Source of the DNA: Chitinophagales bacterium
GTDB lineage: Bacteria > Bacteroidota > Bacteroidia > Chitinophagales > UBA2359
Assembly (NCBI GenBank): GCA_041392475.1
Contig: JAWKLZ010000001.1
Location: 3,410,001-3,474,000, forward strand
Length of the DNA: 64,000 bases
Direction: 5' to 3'
This document shows, in pieces, positions 35,319 through 45,536 of the stretch (position 1 is its first letter; each line of letters opens with the position of its first letter). Both the position numbers and the translations under genes were made by a program. A model generated the notes under the pieces. That model was not told the origin of the DNA. It saw nothing but the letters and a program-made list of their open reading frames with translations, and searched no databases.

Positions 35319-37508
35319 CTACCTCATAAACAGCAATTCACGATACTTAGGAAGCGTCCAGTATTCATCTGCTACCAAGAGTTCTAATTTTGCAGCAGAC
35401 TTTCGCATGGTATCAAAATGAGGTTTCACCTCATCACAATAAACCTTTGCGCTCTCTGCAATATCCTCTTTGGCATCCGCCTCTTGATAACTTTTGACGA
35501 GTGATTGCTGAGCAGCAGCCAATGCTGCAATGTGCTTCGAAATCTCTTCAATAACCCGCAAGCTCTCTTCAAAATGTGCCTTTGGCAGACCCACATCCAT
35601 ACCCAACTTCACATTTTGCAGCAATACATTTTGGTATTTCACTGCCACAGGAATCACCTGATTTTGAATCATTTCACTAATCGTACGAGATTCTACATAC
35701 AGTTTGTTTTTGTAAATCCCCTGCCATACCTCATAGCGTGCTTGCAATTCACGCTGGGTATAAATACCATTGGCTACCAGAACTTTCTGTGCATCCTCCG
35801 TCTTAAAAAAATCAAAAGCATAAGGCGTTTTTTTCACATTAGACAATCCTCTTTTAGCTGCTTCTATTTCCCATTCTTTACTATACGTATCCCCTTCAAA
35901 TAAAATTCTTTTCGATTGACTCACATACCGCCGCAATACCCGTAAAATAGCCCCATCTCTTTTCTCCTTGTCTTTTTGCACCAAGCCATTCACATCCTTC
36001 AAAAAAGTTCGGAGTTGATACCCCAGCAAAGTATTCAGTATCGTAGTAGGACGGGCGCAATTGGCAGAAGAACCCACCACCCTCAGTTCAAACTTATTGC
36101 CCGTATAAGCAAAAGGAGCAGTACGGTTTTGATCCGTATTGTCAATCAACAAGTCGGGAATTTGTTTGTGAATCTCAACCTTCAAATCTTCTTTGGCATA
36201 TTCATCCAAGCCCCCGATTTTCACTTTCTTTTCAAAATCATCCAATATTTTTTGAAGCGTTTCACCAATAAACAAAGAGATAATGGCAGGAGGAGCTTCG
36301 TGTAAACCCAATCGATCTTCATTACCCGCAGTAGCAATTGCAGCCCGCAACAAGTCGGGATAGTCATTGACCACTTTGATGACATTGATGAAAAATGTTA
36401 AAAATTGCAGATTGGTTTTGGGCGTTTTTGCAGGAGAAAAAAGATTCAAACCCGTATCTGTATGCAAAGACCAGTTGAGGTGTTTACCCGATCCATTCAT
36501 ATCTTCATAAGGTTTTTCATGAAATAAAACCTGCAAATGATGCCGCCGAGCAACCCTTGCCATGATATCCATCAAAAGCTGATTGTGATCTACTGCCACA
36601 TTGGCGTGGGTGAAACTAGTGGCACACTCAAACTGTGAAGGAGCAGCTTCATTGTGTCGGGTATTAATCGGAATCCCTACCTTATACGCCTCAGCTTCAA
36701 AATCAATCATGTAAGCATATACTCTATCTGCAATTGCGCCAAAATAATGATTGCTTCGCTCCTTGTCTCTCGGTGAACGTCGCCCCAAAAGTGTTCGACC
36801 AGTAGCCATCAAATCGGGACGAGCATTGTAAAGATCTGAGTCGACTAAAAAATACTCCTGCTCCCAACCCAAAAAAGTACTGACCTTTTTCACACTTTTA
36901 TTGAATAAATGACAGACATCTATCGCTGCTTGCTCCAAAAATGCTAAAGATTTCAATAAAGGAGCTTTGTAGTCCAATGATTCACCTGTATATGACACAA
37001 AAATCGTTGGAATACACAAGGTTTTACCACTCCCAACGGTCATAATAAAAGCAGGAGAGGAAGGATCCCAAGCGGTGTATCCTCTTGCTTCAAAAGTAGC
37101 CCGCAAACCACCAGAAGGGAAATTTGCCCCATCAGGTCCTTGCTGTACCAATTCCTTGCCGCTAAAGGTTTCAATACCTCGGTGGGCTTCAATTGGAGAG
37201 AAAAAAGCATCGTGTTTTTCAGCAGTATTGCCTGTAAGTGGCTGAAACCAATGACAATAAGAAGTAGATCCCTTCTCGATTGCCCATGTTTTCATCGCCA
37301 ATGCTACTTGGTCTGCAATTTCTCTGCTTATTTTTCCTCCTTCTTCGACTGATTCTAAAATATGGTCAAAAGTAGCTGCGGATAAGTACTTTCGCATTAC
37401 TTCAATGGTGAATACATTGCTAGCAAAATAATCAGAAATTTTTTCGGAAGGCAAAGCGACCTTCATTGCAGGTCGGTTAAATGCTTGTTTTACGGCTTCA
37501 AATCGCAT
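35319..37508 (-). CDS. glnN: Glutamine synthetase type III
   Basis: About 729 aa from the ATG at 37508 (MRFEAVKQAFNRPAMKVALP); an in-frame ATG at 37559 would add 17 residues with no family support. Large GSIII enzyme that makes glutamine from glutamate, ammonia and ATP. Characteristic stretches are TSYCHWFQPLTGNTAEKHDAF, GGLRATFEARGYTAWDPSSPAF, the catalytic NTRHNEAAPSQFECA, GSGKHLNWSLH, and the C-terminal helical region unique to GSIII. Divergently transcribed from the GSII gene at 37786, with a 278-bp shared upstream region. Confidence 0.95.
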   Translation of the reverse strand: MRFEAVKQAFNRPAMKVALPSEKISDYFASNVFTIEVMRKYLSAATFDHILESVEEGGKISREIADQVALAMKTWAIEKGSTSYCHWFQPLTGNTAEKHDAFFSPIEAHRGIETFSGKELVQQGPDGANFPSGGLRATFEARGYTAWDPSSPAFIMTVGSGKTLCIPTIFVSYTGESLDYKAPLLKSLAFLEQAAIDVCHLFNKSVKKVSTFLGWEQEYFLVDSDLYNARPDLMATGRTLLGRRSPRDKERSNHYFGAIADRVYAYMIDFEAEAYKVGIPINTRHNEAAPSQFECATSFTHANVAVDHNQLLMDIMARVARRHHLQVLFHEKPYEDMNGSGKHLNWSLHTDTGLNLFSPAKTPKTNLQFLTFFINVIKVVNDYPDLLRAAIATAGNEDRLGLHEAPPAIISLFIGETLQKILDDFEKKVKIGGLDEYAKEDLKVEIHKQIPDLLIDNTDQNRTAPFAYTGNKFELRVVGSSANCARPTTILNTLLGYQLRTFLKDVNGLVQKDKEKRDGAILRVLRRYVSQSKRILFEGDTYSKEWEIEAAKRGLSNVKKTPYAFDFFKTEDAQKVLVANGIYTQRELQARYEVWQGIYKNKLYVESRTISEMIQNQVIPVAVKYQNVLLQNVKLGMDVGLPKAHFEESLRVIEEISKHIAALAAAQQSLVKSYQEADAKEDIAESAKVYCDEVKPHFDTMRKSAAKLELLVADEYWTLPKYRELLFMR

Positions 37509-37664
37509 TTCAGAATATTGTTTGTTTGTAGAATATAAGTACAAAGGTAAACCATCCATAGGAATGAAAATTAAAAAGACGATGAAAAATAAAAAATCGC
37601 TTTGTAGTCGTTCGCCATCTATAGGAAAAGTCTTTAGAAAATATTTTTCAGAAAAATTTGCGTA

Positions 37665-37700
37665 TTTTTTTGATGAAAAACAAAAATTATCTTAATTTTG
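37665..37700 (+). promoter_or_regulatory. Bacteroidota-type promoter of the GSII gene
   Basis: A -33 like TTTTTTTG (37665-37672) and a -7 like TAATTTTG (37693-37700) with 20 bp between them match the TTTG / TAnnTTTG pattern recognised by the primary sigma factor of this phylum. Transcription would start near 37707, 80 bp before the ATG. Confidence 0.65.
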
Positions 37701-37785
37701 CGATAAATTAAATCAACAAAACACGTTTTTATTGATTTATTGGCAAAAAAAATGAAAAATTTTATTTCAACATAATAATAAATTC

Positions 37786-38835
37786 ATGACAGCTTTCAAG
37801 TTTGAGTACATTTGGCAAGATGGTTACGAGCCAGAAGCAAATCTTAGAAGTAAAACAAAAATTTTGAACCTTGATTCATACGATGGTTCAGTAGATGTAC
37901 TACCCGAATGGGGTTTTGATGGTAGTTCTACACTACAAGCAGAAGGACATTTTTCTGACTGTTTGTTAAAACCTGTGGCAGTTTATCCAGATCCACAGCG
38001 CAAAAATGCCTATTTGGTGATTGCAGAAGTTTATAATCCAGATGGCACTGTTCACCCTTCTAACGCTCGTGCAGCATTGAGTGACGAGGATGAGTACTGG
38101 TTTGGTTTTGAGCAAGAATATGTCTTGTTGGATGGCAACAAACCTGTTGGATTTCCAGAAGATGGTTATCCTGGCCCACAAGGTCCCTACTATTGTGCCG
38201 TAGGTAATGGCAATGTGGCTGCTCGTCAGATGGTTGAAGAACATTTGGATGCTTGTTTGGAAGCAGGCTTGGGCATCACAGGTATCAATGCTGAGGTATT
38301 GTTGGGGCAATGGGAATTTCAATGTTTTGGCAAAGGAGCCAAGAAAGCATCTGATGATGTGATTTGCGCTCGGTACTTGCTGTATAGAATTTCGGAAGAA
38401 TACGGTTTGACCGTAGAATTGCATCCAAAACCTGTGAAAGGTGATTGGAATGGTTCAGGTATGCACTGCAATTTCTCTAATGAAGCCATTCGTTCAGTAG
38501 GTGGAAAGGCAATGATTGAAGCAGTTTGTGAAGCGTTCCGTCCTGTCATCAAAGAACACATTGCAGTATATGGATCGAGCAACGAACAACGGTTAACCGG
38601 TAAACACGAAACACAAAGCATTCACCAATTTAGCTACGGTGTGAGTGATAGGGGGGCATCTATCCGTATTCCTATGGGATTGCCAGCCAATGACTGGAAA
38701 GGTTATTTGGAAGATCGCCGCCCTGCATCAAACGCTGATCCTTATAAAGTAAGCGGTCGTATCATCGAAACATTGAAGTCCGTAGATTACAGTGCTTTCG
38801 CAACAAATGGCGTATTGGAAGAAGCAACTGCTTGA
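37786..38835 (+). CDS. glnA: Glutamine synthetase type II (eukaryote-like)
   Basis: A 349-aa GSII. Markers are LPEWGFDGSSTLQAEGHFSD, WFGFEQEYVLLD, YPGPQGPYYCAVG, NAEVLLGQWEFQCFG, LHPKPVKGDWNGSGMHCNFS, TGKHETQSIHQFSYGVSDRGASIRIP and YLEDRRPASNADPY, all in the normal order and length for GSII. The active-site Glu and Arg residues are present. It has its own promoter and terminator and faces away from glnN. Confidence 0.96.
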   Translation: MTAFKFEYIWQDGYEPEANLRSKTKILNLDSYDGSVDVLPEWGFDGSSTLQAEGHFSDCLLKPVAVYPDPQRKNAYLVIAEVYNPDGTVHPSNARAALSDEDEYWFGFEQEYVLLDGNKPVGFPEDGYPGPQGPYYCAVGNGNVAARQMVEEHLDACLEAGLGITGINAEVLLGQWEFQCFGKGAKKASDDVICARYLLYRISEEYGLTVELHPKPVKGDWNGSGMHCNFSNEAIRSVGGKAMIEAVCEAFRPVIKEHIAVYGSSNEQRLTGKHETQSIHQFSYGVSDRGASIRIPMGLPANDWKGYLEDRRPASNADPYKVSGRIIETLKSVDYSAFATNGVLEEATA

Positions 38836-38867
38836 GTTTGGTTAGGCATTAATTAAAAAATAGTATG

Positions 38868-38919
38868 GGCTGCAAGATATTGAAGGTAATTAACTTTTGA
38901 TGTTTTGCAGCCTTTTTTT
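38868..38919 (+). terminator. Rho-independent terminator after glnA
   Basis: GGCTGCAA (38868-38875) pairs with TTGCAGCC (38905-38912), followed by seven T residues. Confidence 0.75.
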
Positions 38920-38937
38920 ATTCGTATTGGTAGGTTT

Positions 38938-40374
38938 CTAAATCCTAAACAAATCGTCCAACCTCAACTCTTGACCAATCAATTCCATGCTGTATTCATT
39001 GATAGTCAAGCCAAAAGTTGTGAGCATTACGATAGACAGTTGCTTGTGGGTTTTAGTAACAGATTTAAAAATACGGCGTTTGTTTCTTAGATTTTCCGCA
39101 TACGTTTTGCTGATAGCATAAGGCTCATTGTAGAATTTGATTTCGATGAGATTGATTACCTCGTCTTTTCTATCAATCAGTAAATCTATTTGAGTGCCTT
39201 TCTCTTCCGCCGTTCCTTTGTAATGAAAAGATGAAGAAAGGGAGTATATGCCTGCAATATCTAAGGATTTTTTGATTTGTGGAATATGTTTAAGACACAC
39301 ATTTTCAAAAGCATACCCACTCCAAATTTTATACAACTGCGTCTGGCTCAGGTGATGCCAAATATGCTGCCCTTCATATTCTTGACCTTCAATAAATTTC
39401 AAATAAAACAAAGAATATTCATCTGTCAATCGGTAGGACTTCTGTTTTTTCTTTTTACCAAAAGGACGGTAAGACGAAATAAAACCCGAATGATTTAGTT
39501 CATCTAACACTCTTGACAAATTTCCTCCTTCTGCAATACCTGATAATTGACTGATTTCCTTGCGGTTCAAACCCTGCCATTTGGTTGCCAAAGCCCGTAT
39601 CACAGCGATATGCTTTTCCGCATTGGCAAACAAAGCGGGGTAAAGCCTCAAAAATTCATGCTTCAACCGAGCATTCTTGACAAAACAAATTTGATTGATG
39701 TTTTGAGCTGCACTCTTTCCATTCTTGACTTCTTTTAGATAGTGGGGAATCCCACCCAATGCCATATATATTTGAGCAATTTGATACCTATCAAGTTGAA
39801 TTTTTCTTGCCTTCAAATACTCTTCTGTTTCCAATAAGGTAAAGGGATACAAGTGAATTTGTTTGGTAATTCGGTTGTGTAAACCTCCTTTATCATTTAC
39901 CACTTTTTGTATCATCCATGAAGCAGCCGAACCACAAATAACTACTACAATAGACTGTTTGACTGCCCAGCTGTTCCAGAAATAACTCAAGCCATTTAGA
40001 AAGCCCGATTTATGTGTCGCCAACCACGGAAGTTCATCTAAGAAAACCACTTTTTTCTCCGTTGTCTTCACTTGTTTCAAATAGGCAATCAACAACGCAA
40101 ATGCTTGCAGCCAACTTGTAGGAGTTTTCAAAGGTGGGACATTTCCATAGGCTGCTGCCAATTGAAGCATAAAATTCTCCAATTGGTCTTTTTTCGAGGC
40201 ATTTTGTATGCCTGTTACTTCAAAAGCAATATTTTTTTTGTAAACAGAGTCAATCAAATAGGTTTTACCAACACGCCTTCGCCCAATAACTGCTACCAAT
40301 TCAGATTCATAAGATTGAAGTGCTTCAACTAAAATAGCTGTTTCCTCTTTTCTTCCAATAAACAAGTTTTCCAT
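38938..40374 (-). CDS. AAA ATPase with DUF234 / PDDEXK-like C-terminus
   Basis: 478 aa from the ATG at 40374 (MENLFIGRKEETAILVEALQ); the open frame extends 95 codons further upstream, but that part is not protein-like. P-loop VIGRRRVGKTYLI, Walker B KKVVFLDELPWL, sensor VVICGSAASWM, a winged-helix stretch (LNRKEISQLSGIAEGGNLSRVLDEL), and a C-terminal DUF234 domain with a restriction-endonuclease-like QIDLLIDRKDEVINLIEIKFY. These COG1672-type proteins are common in Bacteroidota and archaea; their function is poorly known. Confidence 0.88.
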   Translation of the reverse strand: MENLFIGRKEETAILVEALQSYESELVAVIGRRRVGKTYLIDSVYKKNIAFEVTGIQNASKKDQLENFMLQLAAAYGNVPPLKTPTSWLQAFALLIAYLKQVKTTEKKVVFLDELPWLATHKSGFLNGLSYFWNSWAVKQSIVVVICGSAASWMIQKVVNDKGGLHNRITKQIHLYPFTLLETEEYLKARKIQLDRYQIAQIYMALGGIPHYLKEVKNGKSAAQNINQICFVKNARLKHEFLRLYPALFANAEKHIAVIRALATKWQGLNRKEISQLSGIAEGGNLSRVLDELNHSGFISSYRPFGKKKKQKSYRLTDEYSLFYLKFIEGQEYEGQHIWHHLSQTQLYKIWSGYAFENVCLKHIPQIKKSLDIAGIYSLSSSFHYKGTAEEKGTQIDLLIDRKDEVINLIEIKFYNEPYAISKTYAENLRNKRRIFKSVTKTHKQLSIVMLTTFGLTINEYSMELIGQELRLDDLFRI

Positions 40375-40531
40375 ATTGGGGATTTTTAATGGAAATGAAG
40401 ATACGATTTTTCCAAAGATAAATACAATATCTGTGGAAAAATGTAGGGTTAAAAGGTGCGATTTTTCCAAAGATACCAACCTTATCCGTGGAAAAATCTC
40501 ATAATTCTGCCCACTCGTCAATCGTCCACCA

Positions 40532-41380
40532 TCAATCGTAGAACCCCTTTCCCGACTTCTTGCCATGATGCCCCGCCTCCACTTTCTGCCGTTGGATTCG
40601 ACTCGGACGAAAACGGGGTTCGTTGTAAAAAGACGCATACATGGATTCTGAAACGGCATGATTCACGTCTATTCCAATCAAATCCATCAACTTAAAAGGT
40701 CCCATCCGAAAACCAGACGACTCTAACAGTGCGTCAATCGTTTCGATGTCAGCCACTTGTTCCTCCAAAATTTTGAGACTTTCGAGGTAAAAAGAACGGG
40801 CAACTCGATTGACAATAAATCCTGGCGCATCTTTGGCGATTACCGCCTTTTTACCCATTTTCTCCGCCAAAGCCTTGACCGTTTCTGCAATGTCGGGCTG
40901 GGTTGCTGCACCTAAAATCACTTCAACGAGCTTCATGATGTGGGGAGGATTGAAAAAGTGCATTCCAACAACTCGCTCAGGATGTGGAATTTGAGCGGCA
41001 ATGCGGGTAATAGGAATCGAAGAAGTATTGCTTGCAAAAATGGTTTGGGGTGAATTGATGGCTGCCAAATCTTGGAAAACCTTGACCTTGACCTCCAATT
41101 TTTCGACTATGGCTTCAAGGATAAAATCGGCTTTCAAGTCTTGAAAATTGGTGCTTGTGTGGAGGTTTTGCAGCGTTGCTTCCTTTGCTTCAATGCTCAT
41201 TTTCCCCCTTTTGATGGCACCGTCCATGTTTTTGGCAATCGTTTGTATTCCTTTCACCAAGGCATCTTCGTTGATGTCAAACAAAATAGTCTTATATCCT
41301 GCCATTGCAGCCAATTGTGCAATACCTGCTCCCATCGTGCCTGCGCCAATGATGGCTATTTTTTGAATCGTATCTATCAC
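40532..41380 (-). CDS. hbd: 3-hydroxybutyryl-CoA / 3-hydroxyacyl-CoA dehydrogenase
   Basis: A 282-aa NAD-dependent dehydrogenase that interconverts 3-hydroxyacyl-CoA and 3-oxoacyl-CoA. Rossmann motif IAIIGAGTMGAGIAQLAA, FASNTSSIPITRIA, catalytic His in GMHFFNPPHIMKLVEVI, then APGFIVNRVARSFYLE and a C-terminal SGKGFYD. Single-domain short form as in butyrate and phenylacetate pathways. It lies 32 bp downstream of polA, same strand. Confidence 0.94.
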   Translation of the reverse strand: MIDTIQKIAIIGAGTMGAGIAQLAAMAGYKTILFDINEDALVKGIQTIAKNMDGAIKRGKMSIEAKEATLQNLHTSTNFQDLKADFILEAIVEKLEVKVKVFQDLAAINSPQTIFASNTSSIPITRIAAQIPHPERVVGMHFFNPPHIMKLVEVILGAATQPDIAETVKALAEKMGKKAVIAKDAPGFIVNRVARSFYLESLKILEEQVADIETIDALLESSGFRMGPFKLMDLIGIDVNHAVSESMYASFYNEPRFRPSRIQRQKVEAGHHGKKSGKGFYD

Positions 41381-41412
41381 AGATTTGTATTTTTTTTACA
41401 GAAAATCAATCA

Positions 41413-44229
41413 TCAATGCGCCTCCAACCAATCCTTACCAATTCCAACATCTACCGACAAAGGCACATCCAATTTGATGGCATGGATCATTTTGTCTTTC
41501 ACCAAAGCGGTCAATTCCTCGACTTCCGAATGATAGACATCAAAGACCAATTCGTCATGTACCTGCAAAATCATCTTGGACTTCAATTCTCGTTTTTTCA
41601 TTTCGGCATGAACGTCAATCATTGCCACTTTGATAAGGTCGGCAGCCGAACCTTGAATGGGACTGTTGATGGCGTTTCGTTCTGCAAATTTGCGGACGGT
41701 GTGGTTTTTGGAGTGAATGTCTTTGAGGTAGCGGCGACGGCCCAAAATCGTTTCGGCATAGCCTGCATCTTGTGCTTTTTTCACCGCATCTTCCATGTAC
41801 TGTTTGATACCCTCAAACTGCTTCCAATATTCATCAAAAATCTCCTTGGCTTCGCTTCGAGGAATCCCCAAACGCTGGCCCAAACCAAAGATACTGATGC
41901 CGTATATCAAACCAAAATTCACCATCTTCGCCTTGCGTCGCATTTCTTGATCCACTTCTTCCAAACTCACGCCAAACACCCTTGCAGCCGTTGCTGAGTG
42001 AATATCCAATCCTTCTTTAAAAGCCTCCAACATAACTTTGTCTTGACTCATTGCAGCCATCAAGCGCAGTTCGATTTGAGAATAATCGGCTGCTAACAGC
42101 AAAAAATCATCGGTTCGAGGAATAAATGCTTTTCTGATTTGTCGCCCTCTTTCGGTGCGAATCGGGATGTTTTGCAGGTTGGGATTGGCGGAACTTAGAC
42201 GACCTGTTGCAGCAACCGCTTGATTGAAGCTGCTGTGGATGCGCCCTGTTTTGGGGTTCACCAATTGCGGCAGCGCATCAATATAGGTGCTTTTCAGCTT
42301 TACCAATTCTCTGTAGTTCAATATATTTGCGATTATTGGGTGATCGCCTTCTAAGTCTGTGAGTGTTTGTTCGTTGGTCGAATATTTGCCCGTTTTGGTT
42401 TTTTTGCCTTTGTAGGGAATTTTCATGCGGTCGAACAGGATTTTTCCCAATTGTGTAGGCGAGTCAATGTTGAACTCTACACCCGCTGCTTTGAAAATGT
42501 CTTTTTGCATTTCGTCCACTTCAATGCCCAATTCTTTGGAGTACTGCTCCAAGAACTTTGAATCCAAATTTACCCCATTGTACTCCAATTCTGTCAATAC
42601 AGGTACAAGCGGCATTTCTACTTCTTCATACAATTTGCTGAAAGTCGCTTCAGCTATGGTTGGTTCAAATTTTTCGTTCAATTGCCAAGTCAAATCGGCA
42701 TCTTCGGCAGCGTATTGTGTGATTTTTTCCAATTCTACATCCCGCATATTTCCCTGCCCTTTGCCTTTTTTGCCAATCAAATCTTCAATCGGAACAGGTG
42801 AATAATTGAGGTAGGTTTCGGTGAGAATGGTCATGTTGTGGCGCATATCGGGTTCGATGAGGTAGTGCGCCAACATGGTGTCGTGCAGTTTTCCTTTCAC
42901 GTCAATATCGTACCACTTCAATAGCAACATATCGTATTTGATGTTTTGTCCAATCTTCTCAATTTTTTCGCTTTCAAAGAAGGGTCTAAACTCTTCGACA
43001 ATGGCTTGTGCCTCTTTTTGGTCGGCAGGAACAGGTACATAGTAGCCTTCATCTGCTTTCCAAGAAAAAGACATCCCTACCAATTCGGCTTGATTGGCAT
43101 CCAGGCCTGTCGTTTCGGTATCAAAAGCCACCTTTTTTTGCTTCAATAAATCTACCATCAAATCTGCCCGCTTTTTGGGTGTTTCGCAGCTGTGGTAGTG
43201 TTTTTTGATGCTTTCTACATTTTGTCCTACCTCGACTGTTTCATCAGGCAGCAAATCTTGGTGTATTTCGTTGGCGAACAAATCCAATTGTCCTGTTTTT
43301 GGAGTCGCTTTTGCAGGGCTACTCGAAGAAGATAATGCTTGATTGACTTGGTAATCATCACCTAAAATGCGCTTTCCCAAATTGCGGAACTCCAATTCTA
43401 CAAACAAATCCGTCAAGGCTTCTTTGTTGGGCGGATCAATGTTGTAGCTGTCGGGGTGATAATCTATTGGCACATCCAATACAATGGTTGCCAATCGCTT
43501 AGAAATCAGTGCATTTTCTTTGTCTGTTTCAATCTTTTTCTTGTTTGCTCCCTTCAATTTGTCCACATTGGCTATTAGGTTTTCTATTGTATCGTATTCT
43601 TGTAGCAGTTTTGCAGCCGTTTTTGCTCCAATGCCTTTTACTCCAGGAATATTATCCGAAGAATCTCCCATTAATCCCAAGATGTCAATTACTTGCTCGG
43701 TGCGTTCAATTCCCCACAAATCACAAATTTCTTTAACGCCTAAGATTGCAGTAGGTCGCCCTAAGTGTGCGGGTTTGTACATTTTGATGTTTTCTTCGAC
43801 CAACTGCCCATAGTCTTTGTCGGGTGTGACCATATAGACTGTGAATCCATCTTTTGCAGCTTTTTTGGCAATCGTACCGATTACATCATCTGCTTCAAAT
43901 CCCATCACTTCGAGCATCGGCACATTGAAGGCTTTGGTGATGTCTTTGATGTAGGGCAATGCGCTGCGGATTCCCTCGGGCATTTCTTCTCGATTGGCTT
44001 TGTAAAACGGAAATTCCTTGTCCCGAAACGTACCGCCTGGTGGGTCGAATACGACTGCTAAGTGTGTTGCTCCTTGATTGGACAATAAATCGTAGAGAAT
44101 ATTGACATAGCCTGTGATGGCGGATACGTCTTGTCCTTTGGAATTCGTCAAGGGATTGCGAATGAAAGAGAAATAGGCTCTGTAAATGAGGGCGAAAGCA
44201 TCGAGTAGGAATAAGCGTTTGTCTTGCAT
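41413..44229 (-). CDS. polA: DNA polymerase I
   Basis: A 938-aa PolA. Residues 1-290 are the 5'-3' exonuclease/FEN domain (LFLLDAFALIYRAYFSF, FEADDVIGTIAKKA, GDSSDNIPGVKGIGAKTA). Residues about 350-540 are a 3'-5' exonuclease with KVAFDTETTGLDANQAELVG and AAEDADLTWQL, so proofreading seems intact. Residues 560-938 are the polymerase, with LLAADYSQIELRLMA, RRKAKMVNFGLIYGIS and the catalytic LQVHDELVFDV. Normal length and order for this phylum. Confidence 0.97.
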   Translation of the reverse strand: MQDKRLFLLDAFALIYRAYFSFIRNPLTNSKGQDVSAITGYVNILYDLLSNQGATHLAVVFDPPGGTFRDKEFPFYKANREEMPEGIRSALPYIKDITKAFNVPMLEVMGFEADDVIGTIAKKAAKDGFTVYMVTPDKDYGQLVEENIKMYKPAHLGRPTAILGVKEICDLWGIERTEQVIDILGLMGDSSDNIPGVKGIGAKTAAKLLQEYDTIENLIANVDKLKGANKKKIETDKENALISKRLATIVLDVPIDYHPDSYNIDPPNKEALTDLFVELEFRNLGKRILGDDYQVNQALSSSSSPAKATPKTGQLDLFANEIHQDLLPDETVEVGQNVESIKKHYHSCETPKKRADLMVDLLKQKKVAFDTETTGLDANQAELVGMSFSWKADEGYYVPVPADQKEAQAIVEEFRPFFESEKIEKIGQNIKYDMLLLKWYDIDVKGKLHDTMLAHYLIEPDMRHNMTILTETYLNYSPVPIEDLIGKKGKGQGNMRDVELEKITQYAAEDADLTWQLNEKFEPTIAEATFSKLYEEVEMPLVPVLTELEYNGVNLDSKFLEQYSKELGIEVDEMQKDIFKAAGVEFNIDSPTQLGKILFDRMKIPYKGKKTKTGKYSTNEQTLTDLEGDHPIIANILNYRELVKLKSTYIDALPQLVNPKTGRIHSSFNQAVAATGRLSSANPNLQNIPIRTERGRQIRKAFIPRTDDFLLLAADYSQIELRLMAAMSQDKVMLEAFKEGLDIHSATAARVFGVSLEEVDQEMRRKAKMVNFGLIYGISIFGLGQRLGIPRSEAKEIFDEYWKQFEGIKQYMEDAVKKAQDAGYAETILGRRRYLKDIHSKNHTVRKFAERNAINSPIQGSAADLIKVAMIDVHAEMKKRELKSKMILQVHDELVFDVYHSEVEELTALVKDKMIHAIKLDVPLSVDVGIGKDWLEAH

Positions 44230-44364
44230 AGGAATTAAAATTATAATGCAAATTAAAATGAAAAACTCATTTTAGTTTACAGTCAATAATACTGAAAAGT
44301 ATGTGAATAGGAAAACACATTTTTTAGTGAAATGCGTTTATTTTTGGGAAGGTAAAGATAAGGA

Positions 44365-45471
44365 TTATTTCAATCGCTTTCGTATATCGTACTGCTCAAT
44401 TTCTCTTTCCATTTCTTGTGCCAATTCTTCTTTTGAAGGGATATATAGTTGGTACTTAGAAGCAAAAAGATGCTCGCTGTCTTTGAGCATGGAATACTTA
44501 ACAACTGTGTCGTCTTTGCGGTTGCAGAGAATAATACCAATAGTGGGGTTGTCACTTTCTTGACGCATTTTGTCTTCATATAGGCGCACATACATGTCCA
44601 TTTGTCCAATATCTTGGTGGCTCAATTCTCCTATTTTCAAATCAATCAATACAAAACACTTGAGGATATAGTTGTAAAAAACCAAGTCAATGAAAAAATC
44701 TTTTGTTTCGGTTTTGATGTGTTGTTGTCGACTGACAAAAGAAAATCCTCTGCCCAACTCCAACAAGAAGTCCTGAATTTTATCTGTAATAGCAGTTTCC
44801 AAATCTTTTTCGCTGTAGTTTGCATTGCGGTCTATTTCCAAAAATTCCATTACGTGTGGGTCTTTGAAAAAGTCTTTGAAAGTCAATTCACTGTCCTCTA
44901 TTTGGGCTGATTCTAAGAGCATTTTTCTGTCTTTGCTAATCAACAAACGCTCAAAATACATGGAGTTAACTTGTCGGTTCAGTTGTTTGACATTCCAATG
45001 CCCTTTTACTGCTTCTTTGATGTAAAATATTCTTGCCGATTCGTCTTCAATTCGCATTAGTAGCCTATAATGTGTCCAAGTTAGCTGATGGTGCAAGTCT
45101 TCCAACTTTGGAAAAACAATATAAAATTGTCGCATATCTCTCAAATTAGTCTCGCTAAATCCTTTTCCCAATTTTTCAGACAATTTTATAGATAGGCTCG
45201 GTATCAATGTATTTGTGAAGTTTTCTTTGTCTTTATCGTTTTTTTGTTCTGCTTCGGCAATCAATTTACCAATACTCCAATACGTTTGCAGCATCACCAC
45301 ATTGATGCTTTGATAGGCATCTTCTTGGGCTTGTTCGATGATTTGATAAATATTTTGATAGAGGTTATCTAAAGAGGGTAAATCAGACATAGTGAAGGTA
45401 TTAAAAGTAGTATTCGTAAGAGCCTTGCGAATTTGGTTGGAGAGTCTTTCTATATCATTTGTTTGAAGCAT
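44365..45471 (-). CDS. DUF1016 / YhcG-type PDDEXK nuclease
   Basis: A 368-aa protein; a start at 45390 (MSDLPSLDNLY) is also possible. The N-terminal DUF1016_N helical domain has TYWSIGKLIAEAEQ and RQFYIVFPKLEDLHHQLTWTHYRLLMRI. The C-terminal nuclease domain has the PD-(D/E)xK core DFFIDLVFYNYILKCFVLIDLKIG and GIILCNRKDDTVVKYSM. Members are widespread, sometimes linked to restriction or transposon functions. It stands alone here. Confidence 0.9.
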   Translation of the reverse strand: MLQTNDIERLSNQIRKALTNTTFNTFTMSDLPSLDNLYQNIYQIIEQAQEDAYQSINVVMLQTYWSIGKLIAEAEQKNDKDKENFTNTLIPSLSIKLSEKLGKGFSETNLRDMRQFYIVFPKLEDLHHQLTWTHYRLLMRIEDESARIFYIKEAVKGHWNVKQLNRQVNSMYFERLLISKDRKMLLESAQIEDSELTFKDFFKDPHVMEFLEIDRNANYSEKDLETAITDKIQDFLLELGRGFSFVSRQQHIKTETKDFFIDLVFYNYILKCFVLIDLKIGELSHQDIGQMDMYVRLYEDKMRQESDNPTIGIILCNRKDDTVVKYSMLKDSEHLFASKYQLYIPSKEELAQEMEREIEQYDIRKRLK

Positions 45472-45536
45472 CTTTGTAAAATACGAAAATACGGAATATC
45501 CAGCAAATTTTAAAACGCTTTCTTTTACTTCGAGTA

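Noticed and set aside
40375..40659. 95-codon extension upstream of the AAA/DUF234 ATPase
   Set aside because: Not protein-like; the normal start MENLFIGRKEE is at 40374, right before the ATPase motifs.
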